Assembly (NCBI RefSeq): GCF_040436345.1
Contig: NC_133227.1
Coordinates: 26,718,671 to 26,782,670, forward strand
Direction of reading: 5' to 3'
Origin: Pagrus major
Taxonomy: Eukaryota > Chordata > Actinopteri > Spariformes > Sparidae
Length of the DNA: 64,000 nucleotides
This document shows, piece after piece, positions 24,938 to 47,845 of the stretch (the first letter of the stretch is position 1; each line of letters opens with the position of its first letter). A program made the translations under genes and the position numbers. The notes under the pieces were generated by a model. It saw only the letters and a list, made by a program, of their open reading frames with translations, was not told the DNA's origin and ran no database searches.

Positions 24938-27808
24938 ATGGAGTCCGCAGACGCTGGCAGCAACGAGGAGAAGTCAGGCTCCATGTCGGCGGCGCAGAGG
25001 AGAGCAGAGATCCGGAGGAGAAAACTGCTCATGAATTCAGAAGACAGGATGAACAGGATCGTCGGATACACAAAAAACGAGGCTGAAAACAACGGTGGGC
25101 TGTGGTAACTGATCAAGACAGTGTAGTCAGTCAGGATGACGTGATTGTAGATCGCCACACAGATCATCTGCAGTGCAGACGTGGATTATAAACGTGTGAC
25201 GATACGTCGATGCAGCCGATATATCGGTTCGGTGATCAACGATCCGATAGCGTCAAACATCGATTCATATCGCCTTTTATTTTGAAATTTTAAACACACA
25301 TTTGAGTGTGTTTTACATTGAGTATTAATGTAAATGTAAATAAAGTAGTGTAAAGCCTTTTGTGGCTCCAGAGGAAGCTGCATTTAATCTGATACATTCC
25401 CCCCAGTGATGTCACTCAGTGGTTGAATTGCATTGTGGGTAATGTAGGCACCAGGTTTTGAAAAAGGAGAATAATGAATGGAGAAAAAAAGGTGACATGT
25501 CTGGGTTCAGTAGTGTTATAGGTGGGCAACGGTAGACCAGTGGACTGCTTTTCAAGACCTGGCTACACAGGTACATTTTCCTTGACCCGCTCACTCGTAG
25601 ATACCAGCCACCTAAATACGGCTGATTTCTTTCATCAAGATCCATGATTTATTTCCTGAGAAATTAACGGGAATGACATAAAAAAAAGCCCTATCTTGCA
25701 ATGTTAAATAAACAGAAAAGAAGCCCTGGATCTGTTCTCCTTAATAATATTCTTGTCATGCTGACAAACCAGCAAACAAACAGATGCTGGTGAAAACAAA
25801 ACCTCCTCGGCAGAGGTAATAACAATTAATAGACGTATTCTTCAGCACTAGTTAAATCTAAAGTTGTCTTCAATCTGCAGCTGGAGCGTCCCGGCGTCCC
25901 ACAGAGCCCCACTTCCACCTGGATCTCGACAGGACAGAGCCGTGGTCGTCCTCTTCTTCCCCGAGACCGTCTCCCTTCCTGCCAGAGGCTTCGGGGCTCA
26001 TCAGCCGCTCTCAAAGCGCCACCCCGGAGAGGAGGGGCTCGCCCCTTCCGGGCATCTGTGAGCCACACGGAGGATCTCTGGAAGACGACTTAGGGATCCG
26101 ACAGAGGCCGAGGGGGGAGCGGGTGTCGGACGACATCAGCGGCTCCCCGCGTCGAGGCCTCCAGAAGTACCTGTCCCGATTTGACGACGCTATGAAACTG
26201 CGGGGTCAGCTGGCCAATGAGAAGCCGGCCCAGGATGGAGGGTCGGACCCAGAGGAGTTCGATCCCTTCATAGTCTTCAGGCTCATCGGCAGCATCCTCC
26301 TCGCTGTTTTTGTTAGGGTTTCTGTCTGCAAGTATCTGGTGAGTCAGCTCTCTGTAGACACTGTGTAGATTTGATGAATGTGAGATTAGCTCATGACTCT
26401 TTTTACACGTTAACTGATGACAGTGCAGACACTGAAGTCACCCAGGGGCCTGAAATAGATCATTCACAAGGTTTTATATTTATCTCAGCTCTTACTCAAA
26501 CTCAACAGTACAGACATAGATTACAGTTTTAAGTCACTACTTGAAAATAAGAGATCCTTTCACATGTGAACATTTTAGATGTGAGAGTGTGGACGTTTTT
26601 GGTTTCGGTACCTTGAAAGTGCTTGAATTTTACTCTTTGAAAGCTGTTCGAGCCCTGAAAATACAATATGTAATTCTTTTTACATGCATTAATTTTGTGG
26701 TACTGTCACATTCACTGTTGAGATCTGATTTTATTGATTTATTTTATTTGAGAGGGACAGTGCACAGCTTCTTAGATGTACCAGAGTAATTTGCATCTGC
26801 AGTCCGTGGGCAGAGACAACATCTCTGTTAAGAAAATAAACATTACAAGTATAAAACCTCGACAACAGGATTTAAAACCATTAAAACAGTAACAACCTGA
26901 GTTCATGAGAGGGATTGTTTGCTGATATTAGCCCAGGTTTGATAATAATATGTCTGCCTACCAGAAACATGATGTTGTTATAATGTGACTCTCATTTTTT
27001 TTTTTTCATTCTAGTCAATATTTGCTCCATTTCTGACCCTGGAACTGGCCTACATGGGGTTGTCCAAATACTTTCCAAAGGTGAGTGTGGACAGGCTGAT
27101 CTGGATGCAGATTATTGTATTTAGGCCATGATTTCCAAAAAGTAATAATTTAATGAGCGATGTGAAGAGACACTTTGGAGGTGTCGGTGTGGAAAGTGAC
27201 ATGTAAGACTTTGGTAAAGGTTAGATAAGGTTTTCTCATGATACGGTCCTATGTAGATATGACCTGTTGTTGTTCCTCTGATGTCCTTGTGCCGTGGCTG
27301 CCAGTCCTGTCGCTGCTGGACACACCCACAGTGATTATCACCGTTATTTTAAATGACATTTTAATGGTTTGTTTTGTATGTTCAAATATCACCTGATGGC
27401 TCCAGGAAGTCACCGGTTCTGCCAAGAAATAGTTCCTGAAACCAGAACTCTTTGTTTTTATATATATTTTTAGGCAGATGAAACAGATTTAGATTTAAGC
27501 TTCATATAGGTGGTGCTGGTAGGTGTATTCAGCTTAGATAATTACAACATAAATGTCCTTAATCAATCTTTGCACAATGACGAATACATGAATCTTAAAT
27601 CTTCTTGTTCCTCCAGGTGGAGAAGAAGGCCCAGACCACTGTGCTGACCGCTGCCCTGCTGCTATCCGGCATCCCGGCTGAGGTCATCAACCGCTCCATG
27701 GACACCTACAGGAGGATGGGTGACGTCTTCGCTGACCTCTGCGTTTACTTCTTCACCTTCATCATCTCGCACGAGATCCTGCAGCTCTTTGGTTCGGAGA
27801 CTCCCTGA
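24938..27808 (+). CDS. camlg: Calcium signal-modulating cyclophilin ligand CAMLG (GET2-like), 4 exons
   Basis: CAMLG is the animal counterpart of yeast Get2. With WRB (GET1) it forms the ER receptor that takes tail-anchored proteins from TRC40/GET3; it was first found as a cyclophilin B ligand. Exons: 24938-25094, 25881-26338, 27015-27080, 27617-27808, in frame, giving 290 aa (human 296). Near the N-terminus, residues 18-44, the sequence [20 protein letters not shown] is the basic cytosolic helix that binds TRC40. The middle, about 50-160, is poorly conserved and probably disordered. A conserved segment, [23 protein letters not shown], precedes the first membrane helix (about 180-205). Further hydrophobic helices lie at about 206-225, 235-252 and 264-283. 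The motif [15 protein letters not shown] is intact. It lies between sec24a and ddx46 as in mammals. Confidence 0.95.
26722..26895. repeat. Interspersed repeat fragment in camlg intron 2
   Basis: The words GAGAGGGACAGTGCACA and TTTGCATCTGCAGTCCGTGG match a repeat I have seen often in fish introns. The fragment has no clear ends and no open frame. The family is unknown to me. Confidence 0.35.
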
Positions 27809-30800
27809 TGGACCGGGAGGATCTCTTTAACCTCGCCTCCCTTTTTCAACGTGCCCTCCTTGCGTCTCCCATAACAACAGGACATGGTCATTTACGTCGG
27901 CTGACGTTGTTTTGTTGTCGACAGGCTGTCAACGAATCCTCGCTACCTCGTCATCAGGGAGGATTCAGGAGGACGAGTGCTCATTAATTCAGCGCTTCAG
28001 GATTCCACTAAGGCCGAGCAACATGCGAGCAGCGAGTTCAGAGTTTGTTACAGATCTTCAAGTCATTCTTTTATTTCCGCACTGAAGCTGAGAAACAGAA
28101 AAAGTGTTTGTTTGTGAGAGGAATGTACAGTGGAATTCATCGTGCTGAGTGATGTTTGAATTTGTTCAGGTCGAGCACAAAAAAATGGTAAATGTCGTAT
28201 TCAAGAGTGGACAATAGGTCAGTTTATCATCAGTCTGGAAGCTGTTTAACATGTGAATAGGAAACACTGGAGTCCCTCAAGGGCTGACATCCGCAACTGA
28301 CATGACTGATTCTTCAAAAATCTGACGTCGATTCACATCACAACATGGTAAACGTACGCTCAGTCACACAGAATAATCAAACCGGTGTGCTCCAGTGCTT
28401 CGCGTTACATCAGAAACACTCTTCACGAACAGAAACTTCAGAGAGTAACTTGACATCAGGCTGAAAGGCAGCGCACTGCTGCTTCTCTGACGGAAGATTT
28501 CAAGGGTGTTTCACGTGTCGCCACCATACTTGCCAACCTTGAGAGCGCAGAAATAGGAAGGATTATGAAACCAAATTGGGGTTTCTGATAAAATTTGAGA
28601 TTCAAGAACTGTGTGTTAATTTAAAGAATGACTAGTACCAAAAAGTATTTAAAAAGTAAACTGCAACAGCATTTTTTTGTCACGTACATATATTTTAGTT
28701 TTAATTCTCATAAAACTATGTAGTATACTTCGCCCTCTAGTGTAAACTTGTGAAAATCTTTGACTTAAAGTAAAATTTATCACTTTTCATCCATTAATTT
28801 TTGCCCTTTCGAGAGTCTGTGCACACCACGGCCCTGTGTTTGGCACCCTTGTGATGGGGATTAACGCAGTACAACCCCTCTGATCGACAGAAAATACCAC
28901 CAGGCAGGTTTTATAGCCCCTTTCCTTTTAAAACTTTACGTAAGAATCTGTAATTCTTCTGACACGTCTTTGAGTGCATTTCTACATCACTGCTGCAAAA
29001 TGAGACGTTAAACCAATGGAGGGAGGCAAAAACACAACTTAGCTCTTTAAAAACTCGCATTGTTTGAGGATCCACTTATTTAAAGTGAGATCATGTAACT
29101 TCTAAAGTCTGATAGCCTGCTGAATAAAGTCAACCTTTTAGTGTCAAAGTAACTGAACTGACTATATGAAAACTGAATGAACCGCACTGACCCTTGGAGG
29201 GAAGAGGTTCAGTGAGGTCCTCGATCCGTTATGATTGACAGTCGCTGACTGATTTAAGCTAAAGGGTAGGACTGTAGGAGCATCAGTAGATGGCTTCTTA
29301 GTCCCCTAATTAATAATCTCATCGCCTCTGCTGATCTGTCACAACGTTGACAACATGGACGCTTTGTAGTGTCAGAGATGGTGACCGTCATGGAGGTCCA
29401 ACAAAACATTTGCTTTGAAAAACTCTGCTCTGAGATTAGTTTCACGAAGACCTCTAATGATTTCTTCTTTTTTGTGAGTTCTGTGTTTAATCTCAGAGAT
29501 CTGGCACATTTTAACATCTGGTCCTTCCCTCCGCTCTGCCATACACACATCAGCTGTGTGCAGGTCGATACTGACATCCTAAATGGCTGCACAGCCACCT
29601 TTTTATAGCTATCTGTGGTGAAGGAAGAGTTCAGGGAGTAAATACAGAGACATGGCAGCGGCCAGCCTTCATTTTAACACACTGACGATCTAATTGGAGG
29701 AGACACAGCAGTGTGATCCACTGATTATGTCAGATTGTGCTGGCTACTCTATATATTCATACAAATAAACTGAGATCGAGAGCTTAGATCACTGCTTTAA
29801 TATCTTGACATAGGACGAGACATAAATAAGTATGAAGTGATTGAGGACACATTTTTCTGCATAGGGTCGAACTCGGACTCAAAGCGCAGGAAACATTAAG
29901 ACACACATGGCTCTCCAGCATGTGGTTAATTAGAAATTAAAGTGGTTAATAGTTTGAGTATTTAAGGGGAGACACTACAGGTGAAAAGGGTAAAAAAAAA
30001 AAAGGGGACGTTTTTCACTGTGGTGTCTCCCCTTAGTAACGTTATTTTGTAGCATTGTCGTCTTACACGAACAAAAGAAGCTGAATTCTTCATCCATCGA
30101 CTGAAGAACTAACCTTTGTCGATCGAGCAACAGTCGTCGGTTCCTAATATTATCACTTAACTGGTGTCTTGAGAGCTTAAACTGTCCTTTAATTGGTGGA
30201 TAAGAATCATATGTGTGTGTGTTGTGACAGATTTCCTCATGGACGGATCTTTATGTCATATTTTCTTCTCAGAAGGGTCCAGCTGTGTCACGGACAAGTT
30301 TTCCTCCTGTTGTTTATGTTGTGAAGTCAGAAGAAGCATTTAATCCTTGAATGTGGAGTGTGTTATTTTGCACGGCTACGAGCTTAAACACGCAGTGAAC
30401 CTCCTACAGTGTAAATACGTAACGGGAAGTGAGATTGACGGGAATGATTTTGGGCTTTTACTGGAAATGAGTGTGAGGCGGTGGGAGTTTATCTGTGTTG
30501 AGTAATTCTGGTGATGTGTCCCGCTCTGCTTCATTCATACATACTTCATATATACTCTCTACTTCTGTGTGGTCATGTCCTCTCTCTGTACCTTTTAATT
30601 TCATCCAAATTAATTTATTAGTGTGAATATATATTTTTTTCGTGTAAATGAATCGGTGTGATTTATCCTACGACTCGTCTGACCTACTTGATTGTTTTTC
30701 ATAATGTTTACAGAATACCTGTTTTTAATGGCTCTTACAGTATCTTCCATATTTGAACTTCAGTAACAACTTTAGTGTCGACATGATGTAAACAGTCTCT

Positions 30801-30851
30801 GCTTAAAAACGTACACCGGAATGATTAACTGAAAAATTCATACCAAATAAA
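27809..30851 (+). other. camlg 3' untranslated region and downstream DNA
   Basis: No coding exon follows the camlg stop. AATAAA signals occur at 29764-29769 and 30846-30851; the distal one would give a 3' UTR of about 3 kb. A CTCF-like word (CGCCCTCTAGTG) lies at 28731. The region shows no protein similarity that I can recognise in any frame. The true transcript end cannot be decided here. Confidence 0.4.
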
Positions 30852-31422
30852 TACTACTTGTGTGACATACTCTTGTTTTTTTTTGACTCTCACTTTCTTC
30901 ATTTATTTTATTTATGGGGTTATGTGACTGTGACTCTCCTTGAGATTGTAACTACATTATAATTTAATTTGACTAGTTCTGAAGTGGGGATCTATGAATG
31001 CCACCAGCAAAATGACGAAAAGTTAACTATATTTCAATGGTTATAAATAATCATCTTGTAGGAGGATTTAAAACATCTGGATGGGCAATAATTAATAATT
31101 ATTGTTTCAAATGTTTAAGCATTTTGTCTTATTAAACAAAGGACAGTGAGCTATTATTGGATCATAAAATACATTGTGTAATTTTGCATACATTTTACAT
31201 ACAAAGATATAAATCGATATTGGAAAAATATTCCTCCATCCGTCTTTAAAGGGGCAATATGACTCCTACTCCAAACAACTAGGCGGCAGCGTATCACCAG
31301 AGTAGCTGCTAACAGCATTCTGTTTGTGCATACATGACTGTAGCTGCTGGTGGCCAGTTAGCTCAGTTAGCAGCTATTATTTTATTATTTATAAGCCACT
31401 ACATGGTCTCGCACACAAATGC

Positions 31423-31463
31423 TTTTATATATTATATTATATTACATTATATTATATTATATA
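31423..31463. repeat. ATATT-type AT-rich microsatellite
   Basis: About 40 bases of near-perfect tatat-ta pentamer repeats lie in the camlg-ddx46 spacer. This is low-complexity DNA without coding meaning. Confidence 0.8.
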
Positions 31464-31578
31464 AACGTTTTGTCTTTTACTCTTTATCTTTTATGATTCG
31501 AACTAATCATTTTATTGCAATTGTTGTGCATTATTCTCTTAACCTGTTTTTTTTTTACATACACATTGTAATTTGTTC

Positions 31579-31640
31579 GAAAGGTGCAATATAAATAAAG
31601 TTTGATTGATTGATTTCCTTACTGATTGATTGATTTATTT
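31579..31640 (+). repeat. Probable 3' tail of a short interspersed element
   Basis: The sequence GAAAGGTGCAATATAAATAAA, followed by an irregular GATT/TGATT run, looks like the 3' ends of L2-type LINEs and the SINEs that borrow their tails in fish. The body upstream is not recognisable, so this is only a truncated tail. Confidence 0.35.
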
Positions 31641-31721
31641 AACTAAGTTCCAGTACCACCTCAGATCCAGTATAAGAGGTTCTCTACCTGCTCCTGTTCC
31701 TCTTGGTGCCACAGGGTCCAG

Positions 31722-31944
31722 TTGTCTTTTGTTGTTGTTGTTGTTGATGTTGTTGCGGGACTTCCGGCCTCCCGCCGCGGGGTGGCGCTCTCCGCTGGCC
31801 ACTGTGCGAGTTTGTGCGCCGAAGTGTCGCAGTTTGCTGACGTCGCAGGTTGAAAGGCACAAACAACCGCTCGCCGCACTACAGTCGTCATTTTCTGTGA
31901 ACTACTTTGAGTTTTGTTGTAAGAGCCAACTTGGTGGACTGGCG
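31722..31944 (+). promoter_or_regulatory. ddx46 promoter and 5' leader
   Basis: A GTT microsatellite (31729-31753) is followed by an ETS site, ACTTCCGG (31760-31767). Next comes CCGCGGGGTGGCGC (31775-31788), which matches the CTCF consensus core well. A half CRE-like word, TGACGTCG, follows near 31837. The segment is CpG-rich and lacks a TATA box. Transcription probably starts between about 31790 and 31900; that position is inferred. Confidence 0.45.
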
Positions 31945-43551
<11,607 letters not shown>

Positions 43552-43945
43552 AGGAGGAGGCGAGGCTCGCTGGAGGCGTTTTTCCATCTCTCACCAAGTC
43601 TCCTGTCATCTCTACTGTTGCATCAAAGTGGTTGAAGAATATTTTAGTCTATATTTTTTAATAATGTTTCCTTCGATTGCCTAAGTTTAGCGAGTGTTTT
43701 TTTTTTCTTTTCTCCTTAGTTCCAGTTGATTTTATAAATCGACAGACCATAAATACCAAACGCATCAGACACGATGCTGTTAAGACCTCATTGAGCCATT
43801 TGTAATGTCTTTTAAATATAAGACCTGTTCTCTTTAATGTTATTTTTTGTTTTTTTGTGATATTTCACCCTGTTGTATGTACAAGAAACATACCAATCAT
43901 TTACAAAGAGATCCCAGATGTTTTTACTTTTCCTCACAATAAAAA
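43552..43945 (+). other. ddx46 3' untranslated region
   Basis: A short 3' UTR runs from the stop codon to the AATAAA at 43938-43943, about 390 bases. No other coding signal is seen. Confidence 0.65.
43938..43943 (+). terminator. ddx46 poly(A) signal
   Basis: AATAAA about 390 bases after the stop codon, followed by GT/T-rich sequence (ttgtctttttgtcc), a good cleavage context. Confidence 0.65.
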
Positions 43946-44239
43946 CAACGTGTTGCTAAGGAAATGAACTTGTCTTTTTGTCCAGCTGTTTGCATTGTAA
44001 CAGGCCCAATAGATGCTGTGTGCCCCTTACTGACTGTTTTTAAATTATTCAACAAGCTTTCGTTTGTATATTATTCATCAGTAGTGGGTCGTGCTGCTTG
44101 CACTGAAACTGGGTTATGACTCGATTTCGAGACTTATAACATTAAAAAATAATAATAATAATAAAAAAAATTGATGTAAATAAACAATCTTCTGTTTTTA
44201 AAGTGAAAACGTGAGATGTTTGGCTGTAGTTCAGGAGGG

Positions 44240-44601
44240 GAAGGAGGAGGTAAAGCCTCCTCACGTCCTCCCTCCCCACTGTTCGCTGCTCTGCGCATGC
44301 TCAGACTGCGCTCCCGTCTTATTAATTTTTAATGGAAAATGGCTGCGTTTCTCATCCAAACCGCTGGAGCTGGGATATAAAAAATAATAATAATAATAAT
44401 AAAACCCTGTCTGTGTGAACCCTTTTCACATCTCGTCTATAAACAAACCGACGTGCTGATTAAACTCCATCCAGCCTGGACTGAAAATAATCGTGGGGGA
44501 GGAAGAGAAAAAAAAAAAATGGATCGACTCTCGCTTTGAGGGGATGAAAGATCATTTTTCTCCTTAACCCTTTCTGCTCCGAGATCTGCGAAACAATCGA
44601 G
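44240..44601 (+). promoter_or_regulatory. Probable c5orf24 promoter and non-coding first exon
   Basis: A GC-rich island in AT-rich surroundings contains an NRF1-like palindrome, TGCGCATGC, at 44292-44300. The stretch ends at a good splice donor, GAG|GTACAG, at 44601/44602. The coding exon at 47225 begins right after an acceptor (CCCCAAGCAG), so a leader exon is required upstream and this is the best place for it. An AAT microsatellite (44382-44401) lies within. The exon itself is inferred, not observed. Confidence 0.45.
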
Positions 44602-45399
44602 GTACAGTAACCTTTAAAGAGCTGATGTTGGTGACGGGAGGCTCTGTTTGTTTGATGCATTACAGTGGCCTAATGTACAAGACGTCAAATCGGCTATTGT
44701 CGGACTTTTCCGCCCTTTTCGTCAAAGCTTTTAAACCCCCTTTTTCTGCAAAACGGCCCCAAAACGAGGCTAAATTCAGCTGTTGGGTGCTGCAACGTTA
44801 CACAGATGCAAAGTGACACGGAGAGCAGGAGGGTTTTTTTGCAAAAAAGATGCAGGAATCCATGTGCATATTTTTTGTGAATGAATATTACTACAGACAG
44901 TGTAGAGTATGTGATAGTAAAGTCCACACCTCCCTGCAGCCTGTGTCCTCTGCAGAAGAAGATCTCACCAGCAGCAGTCTGTCTTCTTTTATATAGTAAA
45001 TATTAGTTATCAGCATTACATTGCTGCAGTTAAAGAGCCATATGCACGTGTGAACTGCAATCATAAGGCTGTCGTGTGTGTGATGATGTAAGAGAAAGTA
45101 GTCCTCTCACTGCCTCCCTCCTCCTGCACAGTGAGGTCAGAGGTCAGCTGCAGACCACCAGGTGGAGATGCAGCGTCCTTCAGCACCAGGTTATTAAGGT
45201 GTGTGTTTTGTTCTCGAGGTCTTTGAAGGATGAATTCACGTATCAGCCGCTTTCGTAGTCCGCAAAACATTTCTGGAGCTTCACAGCAAAACGATGTTGC
45301 AGCTTTCTTCTAAATAACTGAAGTAGATGGGGACTTGACCAAAGTAATCCCAAATGGATTTGAAGAGGTGGTATTTACCTTTTTTTTTTTTTTTTTACC

Positions 45400-46225
45400 T
45401 CCGCCATGGAGGTTTGTTTGTTGGTTGGTTTGTGACCAGGCTTACACAGAAACTACTCGACGTACTTCCATGAAAATTGGTTGCAGGATGCGTCTCAGCC
45501 CAGAATAGACCCCAACAACTTTTGGTGGGGGTCCTGATAAAAGAATAGATTTTCTTTCTCGCTTTCTTTAACAGTGGGAACATCAACATCAACATTTTTC
45601 CATCAGTTTCTCATGGAATAATGCACGGATCATGAAGAGCAGTTTTGGGTGGTTTAAAATTTAGAGTGATACAAGGCTACTGACTTTGATATTGCATTGG
45701 CGTAGGTATGCACTCTACTGATACCCCCTTTCGACCAAAGTGAAGTAAGTGCTGGTTCTGGGCTGGTTCAACCTGTGAACCTTTTAAGAACCGGTTTCTT
45801 TTTCCACGAGCATGCGAGCCAGTGTAGAGTGACTTTATTCGGTCACTGTAAGCGTCTCCAATTTCCGAGCGTTGTTAGGAAAAACTATGGAAATGTGGAT
45901 CTCTAAGCAAATATATGACCACACTGACTCTTTGCTCCTGACTTGGCGTGCCTACACTGGCGTCCAAACAAGGACCGGTCCTCAGCCCACTGTTGCTTCG
46001 ATTAGTGAAACTAGTTCAAATCTTTATGTTCCAGTGGATAAACAAATATCACGCTCGCTCTGATTGTTTAAAAAGGTGGTCACAAGTGGTTTTAGTTGGT
46101 CCGTGGTCACGATAACCCTCCCTCCGGCCCCTGATGTAAGCAGTACTTTGTTCTAGACCACTGGCTCCGAACCAGCACCTGAACCGCCTTGGTCCGAAAG
46201 GGGTATACGTGCCATTATGGTTAAA
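45400..46225 (+). repeat. Dispersed teleost repeat, copy 2, interrupted by a MITE
   Basis: The left part, 45400-45720, has the same ordered blocks as the repeat at 16849-17235 (TTTGTTGGTTGGTTTGTGAC, TACTTCCATGAAAATTGG, CCAGAATAGACCCC, AACTTTTGGTGG, GGAATAATGCACGGATC). It breaks off at CTCTACTGA, and its final words, GTGCCATT, resume at 46208 just after the inserted MITE. In copy 1 the corresponding join reads GGACTGAGTACCATT. Confidence 0.65.
45724..46203. mobile_element. Non-autonomous DNA transposon (MITE), about 480 bp, TA-flanked
   Basis: The left end is CCCCCTTTCGACCAAAG; the right end, reverse-complemented, is CCCCTTTCGGACCAAGG. These are near-matching terminal inverted repeats. TA flanks both ends (45722-45723 and 46204-46205), consistent with a two-base TA duplication, although longer duplications of other families cannot be excluded. 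The interior has GCTGGTTCTGGGCTGG and AGAACCGG words and their inverted counterparts near 46155-46190, and no transposase. Confidence 0.6.
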
Positions 46226-46435
46226 AGCTGAAATGGTCACTGAAGCTGTTAATCCAGATGCGGTAGCGTCTGAAGTGAGTGCCCAAGCTCAACTTCCCAT
46301 TGAGGGTGTGAATACATTTCATATCAATTTGGGATCACAGGGCTTTGGAGACTTGGATGCTGACAAACCAACCAACAGACAGACTAACACGGGTTAAATC
46401 TGCATGGGGCCTGGTAGATAAAGACAGAACTGAGT

Positions 46436-46620
46436 AGAACCCGACCGATACTTGATTTTGGGGGTCGATATCGATATATCGGCTGTCACATACAAAGTTT
46501 TGCAGTGACTCCGCCAATGTGGTTGTCAAATGTCCAAAGTCATAACCCCTACCTACAGTATACCTCACTTATATAGTATGCATGCAACAATTGGGTCTGT
46601 GGATTCAAAATCAATTTGAA
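46436..46620. repeat. Repeat fragment with GATATATCGG words
   Basis: The segment starts with acccgaccgatac and includes GGGGTCGATATCGATATATCGG, a style of sequence common to decayed fish DNA transposons. A related GATATATCGG word is at 25218 in camlg intron 1. No ends or coding frame could be defined. Confidence 0.3.
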
Positions 46621-47227
46621 TACAAAAACAATTTGAACTCACTGACCTCTAACCTCTTTTATTAAAACAAATTGCTGAGGCACATTTGTTTTGGTCTGAG
46701 ATGCTGGTGCTGTAGTGCGACATCTAGTGGCTGAAAAGGTATCGTGCCCCAAATAGTTCCCATAGAAAAGCTTGATTGAGCAGATTGAGCATAAATTATC
46801 CCGTTTTGTTGCATTTAAAAAATGTTGTTTTAGGGCTTCTGGCCTGAGGGTGACAGTAATAAGCCCGTTAAAGCTTAGTGCATCACAATAAGGAAATGAA
46901 GAAGCACAAGACTTATGTGTTTTCAATCAAATACTTTTTAAGTTTAAGGAAAAAATACTTTGTTTGGAAGTCAAGTTAACATCTCTGTTAAAGAGTAGCG
47001 CACAGCCTCTTCCCTAAATTTTTATGGCAACCATCTGCGATCAGACCAGCCCATGGCGTCCTTCAGACTAGGTTTAACTTAGCCCCAAACAAGGTTTCTT
47101 TATGCAGATCAAATGACTGATATTTTTCATTTACATTGTGTAGCTGAAGCACTGGCTCTACAAAGAAATGTTTTATCTGTGTGTGATATTAACACAGTTG
47201 CAACTTCTTTCTGACCCCAAGCAGAAG

Positions 47228-47845
47228 ATGATGCGCCAGGTGACCAGCAGTGACTTCTGCATGAATAGCAGGCCGTCATGCCTAGCGGAGGACGGCCACC
47301 ACCCCGCCTCCCACTTTGAACTGTGCACCTCCCAGTCCAACAAGTTCTACCCTCCTCCTCCCTCCCTCCAGATGACGCTGGCTCCCATGGCCTTGCCCAC
47401 CCAGAGCCACAAGCCCATGGTGTGCCAGAGACAGGAAGTGCTCGGGGGTGACCCCCGCTCGCCTGGAAAAATACCCGGCATTAAAAGCACTGATCAACCG
47501 CCGGACGACGGCAAGAAGAAGAACAAGGCCGTGGGGAAGACAGGTAGACGCGGGAGGCCTTTGGGAACCACCAAGCTAGCCGGATACAGAACCAGCACAG
47601 GGCGACCCCTCGGCACCACCAGAGCTGCTGGGTTCAAGACGAGCCCGGGAAGGCCGCTGGGTACAACCAGAGCGGCGGGGTACAAGGTCAGTCCTGGTCG
47701 GCCTCCCGGCAGCATCAAAGGCCTCTCCCGCCTCAACAAACTGGCTTATGGTAGCACCTGCAGCGGAGCGGCTTTCCCCTATCCTCTACCACACAAGGAA
47801 ATCCTCTGTGAACCTTCCTGCAAAGAGAAGACAGCTAATGAGTAA
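47228..47845 (+). CDS. c5orf24: UPF0461 protein C5orf24 homologue
   Basis: One coding exon of 205 aa (human 188). The start is set at the Met-Met pair at 47228, just after a splice acceptor ending at 47224; human C5orf24 also starts MM. The in-frame ATG at 47168 lies before the acceptor and is intronic. Conserved parts are HKPMVCQRQ (61-69), a Lys-rich stretch (96-108) and four GRP repeats at 109, 125, 141 and 157 with a 16-residue period, such as [16 protein letters not shown]. The C-terminal AAFPYPLPH is also recognisable. GRP flanked by basic residues is AT-hook-like, so DNA binding is a reasonable guess, but no function is established to my knowledge. It follows ddx46 as in mammals. Confidence 0.9.
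   Translation: MMRQVTSSDFCMNSRPSCLAEDGHHPASHFELCTSQSNKFYPPPPSLQMTLAPMALPTQSHKPMVCQRQEVLGGDPRSPGKIPGIKSTDQPPDDGKKKNKAVGKTGRRGRPLGTTKLAGYRTSTGRPLGTTRAAGFKTSPGRPLGTTRAAGYKVSPGRPPGSIKGLSRLNKLAYGSTCSGAAFPYPLPHKEILCEPSCKEKTANE

Noticed and set aside
47168-47227. In-frame upstream ATG extending c5orf24 by 20 residues
   Set aside because: It lies before a polypyrimidine-AG acceptor at 47224, and the added residues look intronic. The family starts with MM.
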